DNA of 64,000 nucleotides from Vibrio sp. HB236076 (GCF_040957575.1 NZ_CP162601.1:1364001-1428000); one strand, 5' to 3'; positions 17,023 to 26,559 are shown, numbered from the stretch's first letter. Translations and numbers: made by a program. The notes: generated by a model from the sequence alone, not told the origin.

Positions 17023-18204
17023 TTGTTGCCATTAGTCGGTCTTTTGTTTTGTATGCTGTCTCTTATCGCCCTACCTGTGTCAGCTGAGAACACGCTCAAT
17101 CAAGACCAAGTTGAAATACCAGCATTTAGCAAAGCGCAATTGGGGCAAATTTTATTTTTTGATACTAATCTATCGAAAAACCGCAGCCAATCTTGCGCCA
17201 CTTGTCATAATCCTGACCACGCTTTTATTGACGATCGTGATTCAAAAGTTGATGGCATGGTGTCCCAAGGTGATGATTTGACAAAGTTTGGCGATCGCAA
17301 TACACCCACGGCGTCTTATGCAAACAAGATCCCTCGTATCACCCGTAGCGATACTGGTGTGTTTAAAGGTGGTTTGTTTTTTGATGGTCGTCAACGCGAT
17401 CTCGCGGGTCAAGCTGGTGAGCCATTACTGAACCCAGTTGAAATGGGCATGGGAAGTAAAACTGAAGTCGTAGGACGTCTGTTAGAAAATACCTTTTATG
17501 AGCAAGCTTTTAAAGATGTGTATGGTGATGCTGTTTTTGATGACGTTGAACGTGCTTATGAAGCCATGACCGACAGCATCGCTGAATTTGAAAAAAGTGA
17601 CTTCTTCTCGCCTTTTGATTCCAAATACGATCGTTATTTGCGCAATGAAGTTGAGTTTACTCGATTGGAGTCCTTAGGAGAGGCCTTGTTTTTCTCACAG
17701 CAATTTACCAACTGTAACCGTTGTCACCAGCTTAAAGCTTTCCCTAAAAGTCGTGGTGAAACATTTACCAATTACCAATATCACAACCTTGGTGTACCCA
17801 AAAATGAACGGGTAAGAGCCATGAATGGTTTAGGCGCTGATTATGTTGATCGCGGTTTACTCGAACACCCCAGAATCGATGATCCTAATCAAGCCGGTAA
17901 ATTTAAAGTGTCGACATTGAGAAATGTCGCAGTGACAGGACCTTATATGCATAATGGTGTGTTTAAAGATCTGCGTACTGTGGTGTTGTTTTACGATAAA
18001 TTCAATAATTCAACGCGAACCATTAACCCTGAAACCGGCAAGCCGTGGCGCAAGCCTGAAGTCGATCAAAATTTGGCTTTAGAAGAAGAAGAGTTTAAGG
18101 CTCGTGCTTTAACCGATGAACAAGTCGATGCGTTAGTTGCCTTTATGAAAACGTTAACCGATCAGCGTTATGAGCATTTAATCGATTCAAAGAAAGAACA
18201 GTAA
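17023..18204 (+). CDS. Di-haem cytochrome c peroxidase / MauG family protein
   Basis: A 393-residue periplasmic protein with a signal peptide (cleavage near PVSA-EN). It has two c-type haem sites, CATCH at about residue 59 and CNRCH at about 235, the PLLNPVEMGM segment and the GPYMHNGVFKDL motif, whose Met may act as distal haem ligand. Members either reduce hydrogen peroxide with electrons from small cytochromes (CcpA) or oxidise proteins (MauG); the sequence fits the peroxidase side best. The annotated start is TTG after AAGGGGG. It is monocistronic. Confidence 0.88.
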   Translation: MLPLVGLLFCMLSLIALPVSAENTLNQDQVEIPAFSKAQLGQILFFDTNLSKNRSQSCATCHNPDHAFIDDRDSKVDGMVSQGDDLTKFGDRNTPTASYANKIPRITRSDTGVFKGGLFFDGRQRDLAGQAGEPLLNPVEMGMGSKTEVVGRLLENTFYEQAFKDVYGDAVFDDVERAYEAMTDSIAEFEKSDFFSPFDSKYDRYLRNEVEFTRLESLGEALFFSQQFTNCNRCHQLKAFPKSRGETFTNYQYHNLGVPKNERVRAMNGLGADYVDRGLLEHPRIDDPNQAGKFKVSTLRNVAVTGPYMHNGVFKDLRTVVLFYDKFNNSTRTINPETGKPWRKPEVDQNLALEEEEFKARALTDEQVDALVAFMKTLTDQRYEHLIDSKKEQ

Positions 18205-18296
18205 AACAATTTTTTGAGGGTAAAGACAAATAAAGTGTTAAGCCCGTAGTACCAATCTGATGAGTCTGTGATCGGTATGTAACACAAGGCGTTTGC

Positions 18297-18321
18297 GCTA
18301 CATGAATTTTTTTCATGTAGC
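18297..18321. promoter_or_regulatory. MetR-box-like site inside a perfect hairpin upstream of mesX
   Basis: A 10-bp perfect stem with a T5 loop contains TGAATTTTTTTCA (18303-18315). This matches the TGAA-N5-TTCA consensus of MetR, the LysR-type activator of methionine synthases in enteric bacteria. It lies about 210 bases before mesX. It could equally be the transcript end of the preceding peroxidase gene, although no U-tract follows. Confidence 0.45.
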
Positions 18322-18442
18322 ATGTGAAAGATAACCATTTTTATTCACCGTTTAATCTATGTATAACATACCTATACCGCTCGTGATGTGACCGGCATTT
18401 ATCGTTGTTTTTCTTTAAAATTATACGTTTATGTGGTGTCTG

Positions 18443-18464
18443 AAATGCGATATTCGCATTTTTT
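18443..18464 (+). promoter_or_regulatory. Terminator-like hairpin in the mesX leader
   Basis: AAATGCGA and TCGCATTT form a perfect 8-bp stem with a TAT loop followed by a short T-run, 65 bases before mesX. It could be an attenuator or a weak terminator protecting the operon from read-through. Confidence 0.4.
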
Positions 18465-18528
18465 GTTCTAAAGCGAGCGAAAAGAACATGTAAGTCATAC
18501 AGAAAAATTAAATGGATACCCGAATACA

Positions 18529-19512
18529 ATGAATAATAACGCCAGCTTTACTATTAAAAGTATTGATTTTAATGAGCACTATCGCCCAGCAGAAAATACT
18601 CGTATTACGACGAATTTTGCCAATCTAGCCCGCGGTGAACAACGTGAGCAAAACTTGCGTAATACTCTGAACATGATCAATGAGCGCTTTAATAGTATGG
18701 CGGTTTGGGATAATCCTCAAGCGGACCGTTACTCTGTAGAGCTGGAAATTATTTCGGTGGATATGGATTTGGATGTCGAAGGGTATAGCCGTTCATTTCC
18801 AACGATTGAAGTGCTTAAAACGTTTATTGTTGACCACAAAACGAATCAACGCATTGAAGGTATTGTGGGTAATAATTTCTCTTCCTATGTGCGTGACTAT
18901 GACTTTAGTGTCGTGTTACCAGAGCACAACAAAGGCCAATCTTCGTTTTCAATTCCGAGTGATTTCGGTGATTTACACGGCGCCATTTTCAAATCGTTTG
19001 TCAATTCGAAAACCTTTAAAGACAACTTTTCAAAACCGCCAGTTATCTGTTTGAGTGTTTCGGATAGCAAGGTATATACCCGTACTGAAAACCACCACCC
19101 TGTTCTTGGCTTTGAATATCAGCCAAACGAATCGTCGCTCACAGAACGCTATTTCAAGAAGATGGGGCTGCAAGTGCGTTATTTCATGCCACAGGGTAAC
19201 GTTGCGCCGATGGCGTTCTATTTCTTTGGCGATTTGCTCAACGATTACACAAATCTTGAACTGATCAGCACGGTGAGCACGATGGAAACGTTCCAACGAA
19301 TTTACCGACCTGAGATTTACAACGCGAATACGGTTGCTGGTGAGGTGTACAAGCCGGATTTGAAAAATTCCGATCATCAGTTGACCAACATCGTTTACGA
19401 TCGCGAAGAGCGTACTCAACTCGCCATTGAGCAAGGAAAATTTGTTGAGGAAGTCTTCATCAAGCCTTATCAAGCGGCGTTAGAGCAATGGAAAGAAGCT
19501 GAAATGGCTTAA
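18529..19512 (+). CDS. mesX: MesX (DUF1852), partner of folate-independent methionine synthase MesD
   Basis: A 327-residue soluble protein of the DUF1852 family, recognised by its overall sequence and by its invariable companion downstream. Published genetics on folate-independent methionine synthases describes MesX as required together with oxygen for MesD to make methionine; the chemistry, including the methyl donor, was not resolved there to my knowledge. No transmembrane segment or signal peptide is seen. The gene is 168 bases upstream of mesD on the same strand. Confidence 0.85.
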   Translation: MNNNASFTIKSIDFNEHYRPAENTRITTNFANLARGEQREQNLRNTLNMINERFNSMAVWDNPQADRYSVELEIISVDMDLDVEGYSRSFPTIEVLKTFIVDHKTNQRIEGIVGNNFSSYVRDYDFSVVLPEHNKGQSSFSIPSDFGDLHGAIFKSFVNSKTFKDNFSKPPVICLSVSDSKVYTRTENHHPVLGFEYQPNESSLTERYFKKMGLQVRYFMPQGNVAPMAFYFFGDLLNDYTNLELISTVSTMETFQRIYRPEIYNANTVAGEVYKPDLKNSDHQLTNIVYDREERTQLAIEQGKFVEEVFIKPYQAALEQWKEAEMA

Positions 19513-19550
19513 TCCTTATCGAGCTGTGTCGGAGATCGCAGTTCGATAAC

Positions 19551-19628
19551 CAGCGAGTTTTATCACTCGCGAATAAAGTTCGTACCCTGAGCGATGAAAA
19601 AATAAAATGGTTAACCTCAGCCAGGGTA
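19551..19628 (+). other. Structured mesX-mesD intercistronic region
   Basis: The region contains a GCGAG/CTCGC hairpin near 19551 and a TACCCTG (19583-19589) / CAGGGTA (19622-19628) pairing that brackets the middle of the spacer. It could set relative expression of the two genes. No small gene is convincing here. Confidence 0.35.
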
Positions 19629-19679
19629 TGAATACTAACAACGTCAAGAGAAACCATTTAAAAAGAAGAATGATTGATT

Positions 19680-20711
19680 ATGAAAAAATTACTACCCACC
19701 TCAACCGCTGGCAGTCTTCCCAAACCATCTTGGCTAGCCCAACCAGAAAAGCTCTGGTCTCCATGGAAACTGGAAGACGATATCCTTGTTGAAGGTAAAC
19801 AAGATGCGTTACGTGTGGCGCTTCAGGAGCAGTATCACGGTGGAATTGACATTATTAGTGATGGTGAACAAACTCGCCAACACTTTGTCACCACTTTTAT
19901 CGAACACCTCAACGGTGTTGACTTCGAAAACCGTAAAACGGTTACGATTCGCAATCGATATGAAGCCAGTGTTCCCGTTGTCGTTGGACCGGTCGAGCGT
20001 CAAAAGCCCGTGTTTGTTGAGGATGCGAAATTTTTGCGTTCGCAAACCGATCAGCCGATTAAATGGGCATTGCCAGGTCCGATGACCATGGTTGATACCC
20101 TTTTTGATGATCACTACCAAAGCCGTGAAAAGCTCGCTTGGGAATTTGCCAAAATTTTGAATGAAGAAGCAAAAGAGCTTGAAGCTGCAGGTGTCGATAT
20201 TATTCAATTTGATGAGCCAGCGTTTAACGTTTTCTTTGATGAAGTTAATGAATGGGGTATCAAAACACTAGAGCGCGCGATTGAAGGCCTTAAGTGTGAA
20301 ACCGCGGTACACATTTGTTATGGCTACGGCATTAAAGCCAACACAGATTGGAAAAAAACACTGGGTAATGAATGGCGCCAATACGAAGAGATCTTCCCTA
20401 AACTTCAGCAGTCCAATATCGATATTATTTCTTTAGAGTGTCAAAACTCGCGGGTACCGATGGATCTCATCGAATTGGTCCGCGGTAAAAAAGTCATGGT
20501 AGGAGCAATTGATGTTGCCAATCATGAGATTGAAACCGCGGAAGAAGTCGCTGATACCTTGCGTAAAGCGTTGCAATTTGTTGATGCAGACAAACTGTAT
20601 CCTTGTACTAACTGCGGTATGGCTCCATTACCTCGCGCTATTGCAGCAGGTAAGCTAAAAGCACTCAGTGCGGGTGCGCAAATTGTTCGTGAGGAATTGG
20701 CAGCCAAATAA
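19680..20711 (+). CDS. mesD: Core methionine synthase MesD (MetE C-terminal-like)
   Basis: A 343-residue protein equivalent only to the catalytic C-terminal half of cobalamin-independent methionine synthase MetE; the folate-binding N-terminal half is absent. Zinc ligands of the family are visible: H and C in VHICYGYG, E in ISLECQNSR and C in CTNCGM near the end. The partner MesX upstream assigns it to the MesD group. ATG 19680 is preferred over an upstream TTG (19674) because AAGAAG sits 11 bases before it. It methylates homocysteine from a donor other than methyl-tetrahydrofolate polyglutamate. Confidence 0.87.
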   Translation: MKKLLPTSTAGSLPKPSWLAQPEKLWSPWKLEDDILVEGKQDALRVALQEQYHGGIDIISDGEQTRQHFVTTFIEHLNGVDFENRKTVTIRNRYEASVPVVVGPVERQKPVFVEDAKFLRSQTDQPIKWALPGPMTMVDTLFDDHYQSREKLAWEFAKILNEEAKELEAAGVDIIQFDEPAFNVFFDEVNEWGIKTLERAIEGLKCETAVHICYGYGIKANTDWKKTLGNEWRQYEEIFPKLQQSNIDIISLECQNSRVPMDLIELVRGKKVMVGAIDVANHEIETAEEVADTLRKALQFVDADKLYPCTNCGMAPLPRAIAAGKLKALSAGAQIVREELAAK

Positions 20712-20740
20712 TCTGTTTCACATTCTAAAAATGACGCGAT

Positions 20741-20767
20741 GCCCTGGCTTTGTACCAGGGCTTTTTT
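20741..20767 (+). terminator. Intrinsic terminator after mesD
   Basis: GCCCTGG and CCAGGGC form a 7-bp GC-rich stem with a seven-base loop, followed by T6, 30 bases after the mesD stop. Confidence 0.92.
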
Positions 20768-20940
20768 GTCATCGCGTGTTCGAGAAAGGTTTAAGTTAAT
20801 TGCTCTTTCCTGAGTCTAGTGATTTTGTACCTAAACCTGGCTAATCTATTTAACGTGGTTACTGTAGTTAGTATTTTTAGTGTTCATACAAAGGATAGAC
20901 TGGTAAGATTTCTGGCCTGGAAAATTTTAGAAGTCCTATT

Positions 20941-21300
20941 ATGAAAGCGATTCGTTTTATCCTCGGTAAGCTCATTTTACTGATGAGTGCTTTATTTCGC
21001 CCTCGCAGCGTTAAACGCTCCCCACAAGAACAAAAGCACGTTGATCAAAAAGCCACACACTACAAATTGTATCAGTTTGAAGCTTGTCCATTTTGCGTCA
21101 AAGTTCGCAGAGCCTTGAAGCGTCAAGCGGTCAACATTGACTTATGTGATGCCAAAAATGATCCGAAACATCGCCAAGAGTTGCTCGAAGGTGGCGGTCG
21201 AGTGACGGTACCTTGCTTGAGAATCGAAAAAGAGGGCAAGGTAGAATGGATGTATGAGTCCTCGGATATCGTTGCTTATCTGCAAAAACACTTTCCCTAA
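20941..21300 (+). CDS. Glutaredoxin-like thioredoxin-fold protein with N-terminal hydrophobic segment
   Basis: A 119-residue protein. After a hydrophobic N-terminus (residues 5-18, possible membrane anchor) and a basic linker comes a glutaredoxin/GST-N-like domain from residue 41. It has the redox motif C49-P-F-C52, the cis-proline context VTVPCLRI and the C-terminal helix ESSDIVAYLQKHF. It probably reduces glutathione mixed disulfides on the cytosolic face of the membrane. It is monocistronic, between mesD and a convergent LysR gene. Confidence 0.82.
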   Translation: MKAIRFILGKLILLMSALFRPRSVKRSPQEQKHVDQKATHYKLYQFEACPFCVKVRRALKRQAVNIDLCDAKNDPKHRQELLEGGGRVTVPCLRIEKEGKVEWMYESSDIVAYLQKHFP

Positions 21301-21458
21301 ACTCTGACATTTTGTCTACCTCAGGGGCAGTGAGTTTTGCTCCTGGTTAGATGATAGAACGCTGCGCTAGAGCAGGGGGGCGCCAAGACCGTAGCGAATC
21401 CACTGTCAATATAGGCGGTATCGTTTCTTTACATCGTACTCTACTACGATGAACGCGA

Positions 21459-22379
21459 TTATTGATCATATTGGCTCGGGACAAAAACCAAACGCTTCTC
21501 AGCACAGCGCCTGATAATGAAATCCCATGTTGCTTTGAGATCTTTAAATTGATGTAGGTCTTTACTGGTCGAGATCCACATTTCACGATGTATGACAAAC
21601 TCAGGTAAAACGGCCGCTAAATCGCCGTCGCCGTACGCAACAAAATGAGGCAGTACCCCGATGCCAATACCGGTTTTGATGGCTCGGCATTGAGTGTGAA
21701 TTGTGGTGGTTTTGAAGACCACTTGCAAGTTAGCAGCAATGTCATTTTGGTATTTCAGCAAAGGTGAAAAAAGCTGATCTTCGATGTAACCGACAAAAGG
21801 GTGGTTGGCTAAATCTGCCCGCTGATTGATCGGTTGACCTTGCGCCACATAATCTCGGTGAGCAAATAACGCTAAAGTGTAGTCTGTTAACTTCCTTTGA
21901 ATAATGTTGACGCCCTTTTGAGGCCCGATTGTGATGCTGATGTCTACTTCGCCACTGGTCATCACAGTGAACCCCGCCAAAGAGATGAGCTCGATATCAA
22001 TATCTTTATCTTTTACCCATTGCGGTAATTCGGTTGATAAAAAATAGTTACTAAACCCTTCTGTAACACCAATACGGATTTTAGAGCGCATGTTTTGGTC
22101 ATTGCGATAATCTTCTTGTGCTAAACGCAATGCTCGCTCACATTTTTCAGCGTAGGGAAGTAAATGTTCGCCCGCTTTCGTAACGTGATAGCCCTTATTG
22201 CTTTTGATAAACAATTTAGTTTCCATCGTGGTTTCTAATTGCTCGATACGATTGGCGATCGTGACGTGTGTACAACCGAGCTTTTTAGCCGCAACCGATA
22301 AACGTTCATAGCGGTGAAGGGCTAAAAAATATTTCAGGTCATTCCAGTTAATATCGAGCAAATTCGGGCGTATGTTCAT
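21459..22379 (-). CDS. LysR-family regulator divergent from a TRAP transporter
   Basis: A 306-residue LysR-type regulator with the winged helix-turn-helix at residues 10-65 (LAALHRYERLSVAAKKLGCTHVTIANRIEQLE style) and the effector-binding domain after about 90. It is transcribed away from the TRAP/aspartate-dehydrogenase genes starting at 22623, across a 243-base spacer, so it probably controls them in response to their substrate. The effector cannot be deduced. Confidence 0.9.
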   Translation of the reverse strand: MNIRPNLLDINWNDLKYFLALHRYERLSVAAKKLGCTHVTIANRIEQLETTMETKLFIKSNKGYHVTKAGEHLLPYAEKCERALRLAQEDYRNDQNMRSKIRIGVTEGFSNYFLSTELPQWVKDKDIDIELISLAGFTVMTSGEVDISITIGPQKGVNIIQRKLTDYTLALFAHRDYVAQGQPINQRADLANHPFVGYIEDQLFSPLLKYQNDIAANLQVVFKTTTIHTQCRAIKTGIGIGVLPHFVAYGDGDLAAVLPEFVIHREMWISTSKDLHQFKDLKATWDFIIRRCAEKRLVFVPSQYDQ

Positions 22380-22622
22380 TGCTTTGCCAAGTTATCTCAA
22401 TGTGAGGACTATTAATTTTATAACATGATTGGCAGTGAACCTGTAAATTTATTTACAGTATGTGTAATTAAACTGCTATTGCCTTTATTAAGTGATAGTT
22501 CTATTTTTTCCATAGAGCTGATGGATACATGCTCGTCTATACTTCACGGTAAACCATGGTTCGGGTCTTGTTCGGTTTCTTAAACCATGACAAGTATCGT
22601 CCACTTAATCAATAGGGAAATA

Positions 22623-23603
22623 ATGATGAAAAAACGCTTATCAATCGCTCTCGGTATACTCATGAGTGGCTCTGTTTTTGCTGCAGAGTATAACTTCACG
22701 TTTGCCCACGTTCTGATCGACGAAACCCCTAATGGTCAGGCTGCATTGGCCTTTGCCAAAGAGGTGAATGAAAAATCAGAAGGCCGTATTAATGTAACCG
22801 TTTTACCAGCAGCCCAGTTAGGTGGCGATGTTGAAATCATCGAACAGTTACAAATGAACATGGTGCAAATAGCGATCCCTCCAACGGCAACCTTAGGCAA
22901 TTTTGAGCCAAGAGTCCAAATCTTAGATTTACCTTTTTTACTGCCCTCTGAAGAAAAAATGAAAACGGTCTTAGATGGTCCTGCGGGTCGCAAAATTCTC
23001 GATACCCTTGATGGCCATGGTATGCACGCGATTAATTTTTGGGGAGCGGGCTTTCGCCATATGACCAATAATGTTCGTCCGATTGAAAAGCCCGAGGATT
23101 TAAAAGGCATTAAAATGCGCACCATGCAATCGCCAATCTTATTGAGTACCTACCGAAATTTTGAGGCCAATCCAACGGCAATGGCTTACACCGAGGTGTA
23201 TAACGGTTTACAACAAAACGTGATTGAAGGGCAGGAAAACCCGATTGCCAATATTACCAGCAAACGGTTTTACGAAGTTCAAAAATACATGACGCTAACC
23301 GCTAACGCTTATCACGGTTATGCTGCGATCGTCAATGAACAAGCCTGGAATGCACTGCCTGATGATTTGAAATTAGTGATGACCGAAGCCTTTGATCATG
23401 GCCGTGATTTGGCCCGCCAACTGACCAATGAACTCGAGGCTAAGGCGCTTGAAAATATTGCTAAGCACACGCAAGTCACGGAGCTTACTGATGAACAAAG
23501 AGCCGCGTTCATTGAGGCAAGTAAACCCGTGCACGAACAATTTCGCGACACTGTCACATCTGATTTACTGGATTTGGTCTATCAAGAATTAGACAGCGAA
23601 TAG
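22623..23603 (+). CDS. TRAP transporter substrate-binding protein (DctP family)
   Basis: A periplasmic protein of about 326 residues with a signal peptide ending SVFAAE. The DctP fold is clear from LPAAQLGGDVEIIEQLQ, the GIKMRTMQSP segment with the arginine that salt-bridges the ligand carboxylate, and the VIEGQENP motif. An AGGGA site precedes two adjacent ATGs (22623, 22626); the upstream in-frame ATG at 22587 lacks a site. The conserved arginine indicates an organic-acid or amino-acid-type ligand. Confidence 0.9.
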   Translation: MMKKRLSIALGILMSGSVFAAEYNFTFAHVLIDETPNGQAALAFAKEVNEKSEGRINVTVLPAAQLGGDVEIIEQLQMNMVQIAIPPTATLGNFEPRVQILDLPFLLPSEEKMKTVLDGPAGRKILDTLDGHGMHAINFWGAGFRHMTNNVRPIEKPEDLKGIKMRTMQSPILLSTYRNFEANPTAMAYTEVYNGLQQNVIEGQENPIANITSKRFYEVQKYMTLTANAYHGYAAIVNEQAWNALPDDLKLVMTEAFDHGRDLARQLTNELEAKALENIAKHTQVTELTDEQRAAFIEASKPVHEQFRDTVTSDLLDLVYQELDSE

Positions 23604-23725
23604 GACAATAAGTATGGGCCATGCCATCAATTGGCCCATTTGCCGGTCATTGCTAGAGCGCACCATCAGTGCTGTCTTTAGGAGGACCCGTTAGCACGAT
23701 TTTGCAAGGTAAAGGAATACCGACA

Positions 23726-24217
23726 ATGTTAGAGCGCATCAATGTTAAGTTAGATCAGGTTGAAGGTTTTTTGATCGCCAGTATTTTAGCTTGCGCGACC
23801 GTACTGACGTTTACTCAAGTCGTTTTTCGCTACGGTTTTAACAACTCATTATTTTGGGCTGAAGAAGCGATTTTATACCTGATTATCTCAATGAGTTTTT
23901 TGTCGACCAGTCTTGGTATTCGCCGAGGCAGCCACATTACGGTTGATGTACTCAAAGCCGTACTCTCTGAAACTCTTCTCCCCGTATTTAAAGTAATATC
24001 GGCAGTGATTGGGGTCGTTTTTGCTATTGCACTGCTGTATTACGGCGGCAACTTATTTCTCTCTACTCTCGCAAGGGGGCAATTATCACCGGCCTTGCGA
24101 ATTCCTATTGCGACGATTTACGCGTTTATTCCAGCGACTGCGTTATTACAAATCTATCGTTACTTGGCGATAATTTATGCTGAGTGTACTAAGCAGCCAC
24201 AACCGAATAGCGACTGA
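23726..24217 (+). CDS. TRAP transporter small membrane subunit (DctQ family)
   Basis: A 163-residue inner-membrane protein with four predicted transmembrane segments and the family hallmarks QVVFRYGFNNSLFWAEE and LGIRRGSHI. The ATG at 23726 with AAAGGAAT upstream is preferred to an ORF start at 23669, which would add 19 unrelated residues. It pairs with the DctM subunit encoded just downstream. Confidence 0.9.
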   Translation: MLERINVKLDQVEGFLIASILACATVLTFTQVVFRYGFNNSLFWAEEAILYLIISMSFLSTSLGIRRGSHITVDVLKAVLSETLLPVFKVISAVIGVVFAIALLYYGGNLFLSTLARGQLSPALRIPIATIYAFIPATALLQIYRYLAIIYAECTKQPQPNSD

Positions 24218-24263
24218 TTTCACCTTTTCTGCCACAGAAAACATTGATTTTAAAAGGCTTATT

Positions 24264-25547
24264 ATGATTGCTTTTTTACTTCCAGTCTTCGTGATCTTGT
24301 TATTATTAGGACTGCCTATTTATGGCTCTTTGGCTTTCTCTGTTGTGGGAGCTATGGGGTTGTCTGGCTCTATGGATCCTACGATTGTACCGATGAGAAT
24401 GTTCTCAGGTATGAATAACTTTTCATTGATGGCGATTCCCTTTTTTATTCTGGCCGCTGAGCTTATGAGAGTAGGGGGATTGTCCGCTCGTTTAATAACA
24501 TTGGCACAAGCTTTGATTGGTTGGGCCCCGGGCGGTTTGGCGTCTGCGGCAGTACTCTCTTGCTTGTTTTTTGGTTCAATATCAGGCTCTAGCCCTGCGA
24601 CCGTCGTGGCGATTGGCAGTATTATGTTTCCCGCTTTAGTCGAAGCCGGCTACAGTAAGCGATTTGCCATTGGTTTATTGACAACGGCCGGTACATTGGG
24701 CCCCATCGTTCCGCCAAGTATCGCCTTGATTATTTATGGTTCTGTTACGGCAACCAGTGTTGGCCAATTGTTTGCTGCTGGTGTGCTTCCTGCCTTGTTA
24801 TTAGGTGGACTGCTTATCATCTACTGTATGATTTACGCTAAACGAGAGCAGTATCCAAGTAGCCCATTCCCTCGTTTTCAAGATGTTTTTACTGCGTTAA
24901 AAGGGGCGGCTTGGGGGTTGGGCTTACCGGTTATTTTACTTGGTGGTATCTATAGCGGTGTGTTCACTGCGACCGAGTCGGCCTCGGTAGCCTGTGTCTA
25001 TGGGCTCTTTGTTGGTATGGTGATTTACAAGCAAGTGACGCCGAAAGATTTGTGGAAAATTCTAGAAAACACAGGCTTAACGTCTGGATCCTTGTTGTTG
25101 ATAACCGCTGGGGCTTCTGCATTTTCTTGGCTGTTGACCATTACTGGCACGCCTTCAGCCTTAGCACAATCGGTATTGTCATTAAGTGATTCTTCATTTG
25201 CAATTACAGCTTTACTCAATCTTATCATGCTGATAGCGGGCTTCTTCCTCGACAGCGCATCAGCGATTATTGTCTTGGCTCCTTTAATGACGCCGATTGC
25301 CTCACAGGTTGGTGTTGACCCTGTTCACTTCGGAATTATTAACTTAGTCAATTACTCTGTTGGTATGATCACTCCACCAGTTGGATTAAATCTATTCGTG
25401 GCGGTGACCATCTCCAAAATGTCGCTGACCGACGTTTTTAAAGGCTGTATTCCATTTTTACTCATCTTACTGATCGGTTTAATGATCATTACTTATGTTC
25501 CCTCGATTAGCCTCGTATTGCCTAACTTATTATTTGATTACTCATGA
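24264..25547 (+). CDS. TRAP transporter large permease subunit (DctM family)
   Basis: A 427-residue protein with about twelve hydrophobic segments, recognised by FFGSISGSSPATVVAIGS, the GTLGPIVPPS motif and NYSVGMITPPVGLNLF near the C-terminus. It carries out sodium-driven transport with ligand delivered by the DctP protein. The ATG at 24264 follows AAAAGG; an earlier in-frame start at 24177 overlaps the dctQ gene and is less likely. Confidence 0.93.
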   Translation: MIAFLLPVFVILLLLGLPIYGSLAFSVVGAMGLSGSMDPTIVPMRMFSGMNNFSLMAIPFFILAAELMRVGGLSARLITLAQALIGWAPGGLASAAVLSCLFFGSISGSSPATVVAIGSIMFPALVEAGYSKRFAIGLLTTAGTLGPIVPPSIALIIYGSVTATSVGQLFAAGVLPALLLGGLLIIYCMIYAKREQYPSSPFPRFQDVFTALKGAAWGLGLPVILLGGIYSGVFTATESASVACVYGLFVGMVIYKQVTPKDLWKILENTGLTSGSLLLITAGASAFSWLLTITGTPSALAQSVLSLSDSSFAITALLNLIMLIAGFFLDSASAIIVLAPLMTPIASQVGVDPVHFGIINLVNYSVGMITPPVGLNLFVAVTISKMSLTDVFKGCIPFLLILLIGLMIITYVPSISLVLPNLLFDYS

Positions 25548-25651
25548 CATGGATACTGGGCTATCGAGAAGGAAAACTCGCTTTGGAAATTAATTATAAC
25601 GTTTGCCAATCAGTGATGGTTGAGTGGTAACACAATGAAATAGGGATTGTT

Positions 25652-26488
25652 ATGAAACGTAAACAGACATTAAAAGTGGCTATTATAGGCTTAGGGGCTG
25701 TCGGTGAGACCGTCGCCGTCAGTATTGAAAATGGCTTAGCGGGCAATATTGAATTGGTGTCTATCCTTTGCCGTGAGAAACAAAAATACATTGCAAAGCA
25801 CGGCGATAAAACCCCTGAGTTTCGGGCACTTATCACCGATAATTACCAAACGCTGTTAGATAAAAAACCGGATATTATTGTCGAGGCGGCAGGACAAGCC
25901 ACTCTAAACCGTTACGGTGTTGAGATCCTAGACCAAGGAATCGATCTTGTGGTGTCCAGCATAGGTTTGTTTACCAATGATGATATTTTTGACCGATTTG
26001 TTGCTTCGGCTGCCAAGAGTGGTGCACAGATCCTATTATCGTCAGGCGCTCTGCCGGCCATAGATTGGATGTCTGCAGCGGCGCTAGCACAAGTAAAACA
26101 CGTTTCTATCTCACAAACGAAACCCACTCATTCATGGCGAGGGACCGCAGCAGAACAGTTGATTGATCTTGATGCGATAACGGAGTCGAGCTGTTTCTTT
26201 GAAGGGACGGCAAGAGAAGCCGCGAACATCTTCCCTAAAAGCAGTAATATTACCGCGATGTTGGCCTTGGCAACAGCAGGGTTGGACAGGACGACAGTGA
26301 GTCTGTTTGCCGATCCTATTAACGCGTTAATGAAAACGGAAATTGATTTTAAAAGCAATGCCGGCTCCGTTCAGGTTGGATGGCAAGGGATCCCATCAAA
26401 TATCAATCCGAGTACCAGTGCTGATGTGCCTTTGGCGATAGTAAAAGCGTTAAAAAATCGAGCTTCGCCGGTACACTACGGTGCTTAA
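25652..26488 (+). CDS. L-aspartate dehydrogenase-like enzyme (NadX family)
   Basis: A 278-residue NAD(P)-dependent enzyme. It has a Rossmann motif GLGAVGETV (residues 13-21), the VEAAGQATL segment, the SSGALPAIDW catalytic region and the C-terminal EGTAREAANIFPKSSNITA signature of aspartate dehydrogenases. These enzymes interconvert aspartate and iminosuccinate/oxaloacetate plus ammonia. Its position 104 bases after the TRAP genes suggests a catabolic role on an imported amino acid rather than NAD biosynthesis, since nadA lies elsewhere in this window. Substrate specificity is inferred. Confidence 0.83.
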   Translation: MKRKQTLKVAIIGLGAVGETVAVSIENGLAGNIELVSILCREKQKYIAKHGDKTPEFRALITDNYQTLLDKKPDIIVEAAGQATLNRYGVEILDQGIDLVVSSIGLFTNDDIFDRFVASAAKSGAQILLSSGALPAIDWMSAAALAQVKHVSISQTKPTHSWRGTAAEQLIDLDAITESSCFFEGTAREAANIFPKSSNITAMLALATAGLDRTTVSLFADPINALMKTEIDFKSNAGSVQVGWQGIPSNINPSTSADVPLAIVKALKNRASPVHYGA

Positions 26489-26518
26489 CATCAACGATAA
26501 AATTATGATTTAAAAAGT

Positions 26519-26549
26519 AAAAACCGAGCCACGGAGTCGCTCGGTTTTT
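26519..26549. terminator. Bidirectional terminator between aspartate dehydrogenase and bet/BCCT operon
   Basis: AAAACCGAGC (26520-26529) and GCTCGGTTTT (26539-26548) form a perfect 10-bp stem with A/T outer ends. It serves the two converging transcription units. Confidence 0.92.
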
Positions 26550-26559
26550 GTTTTTTTGA

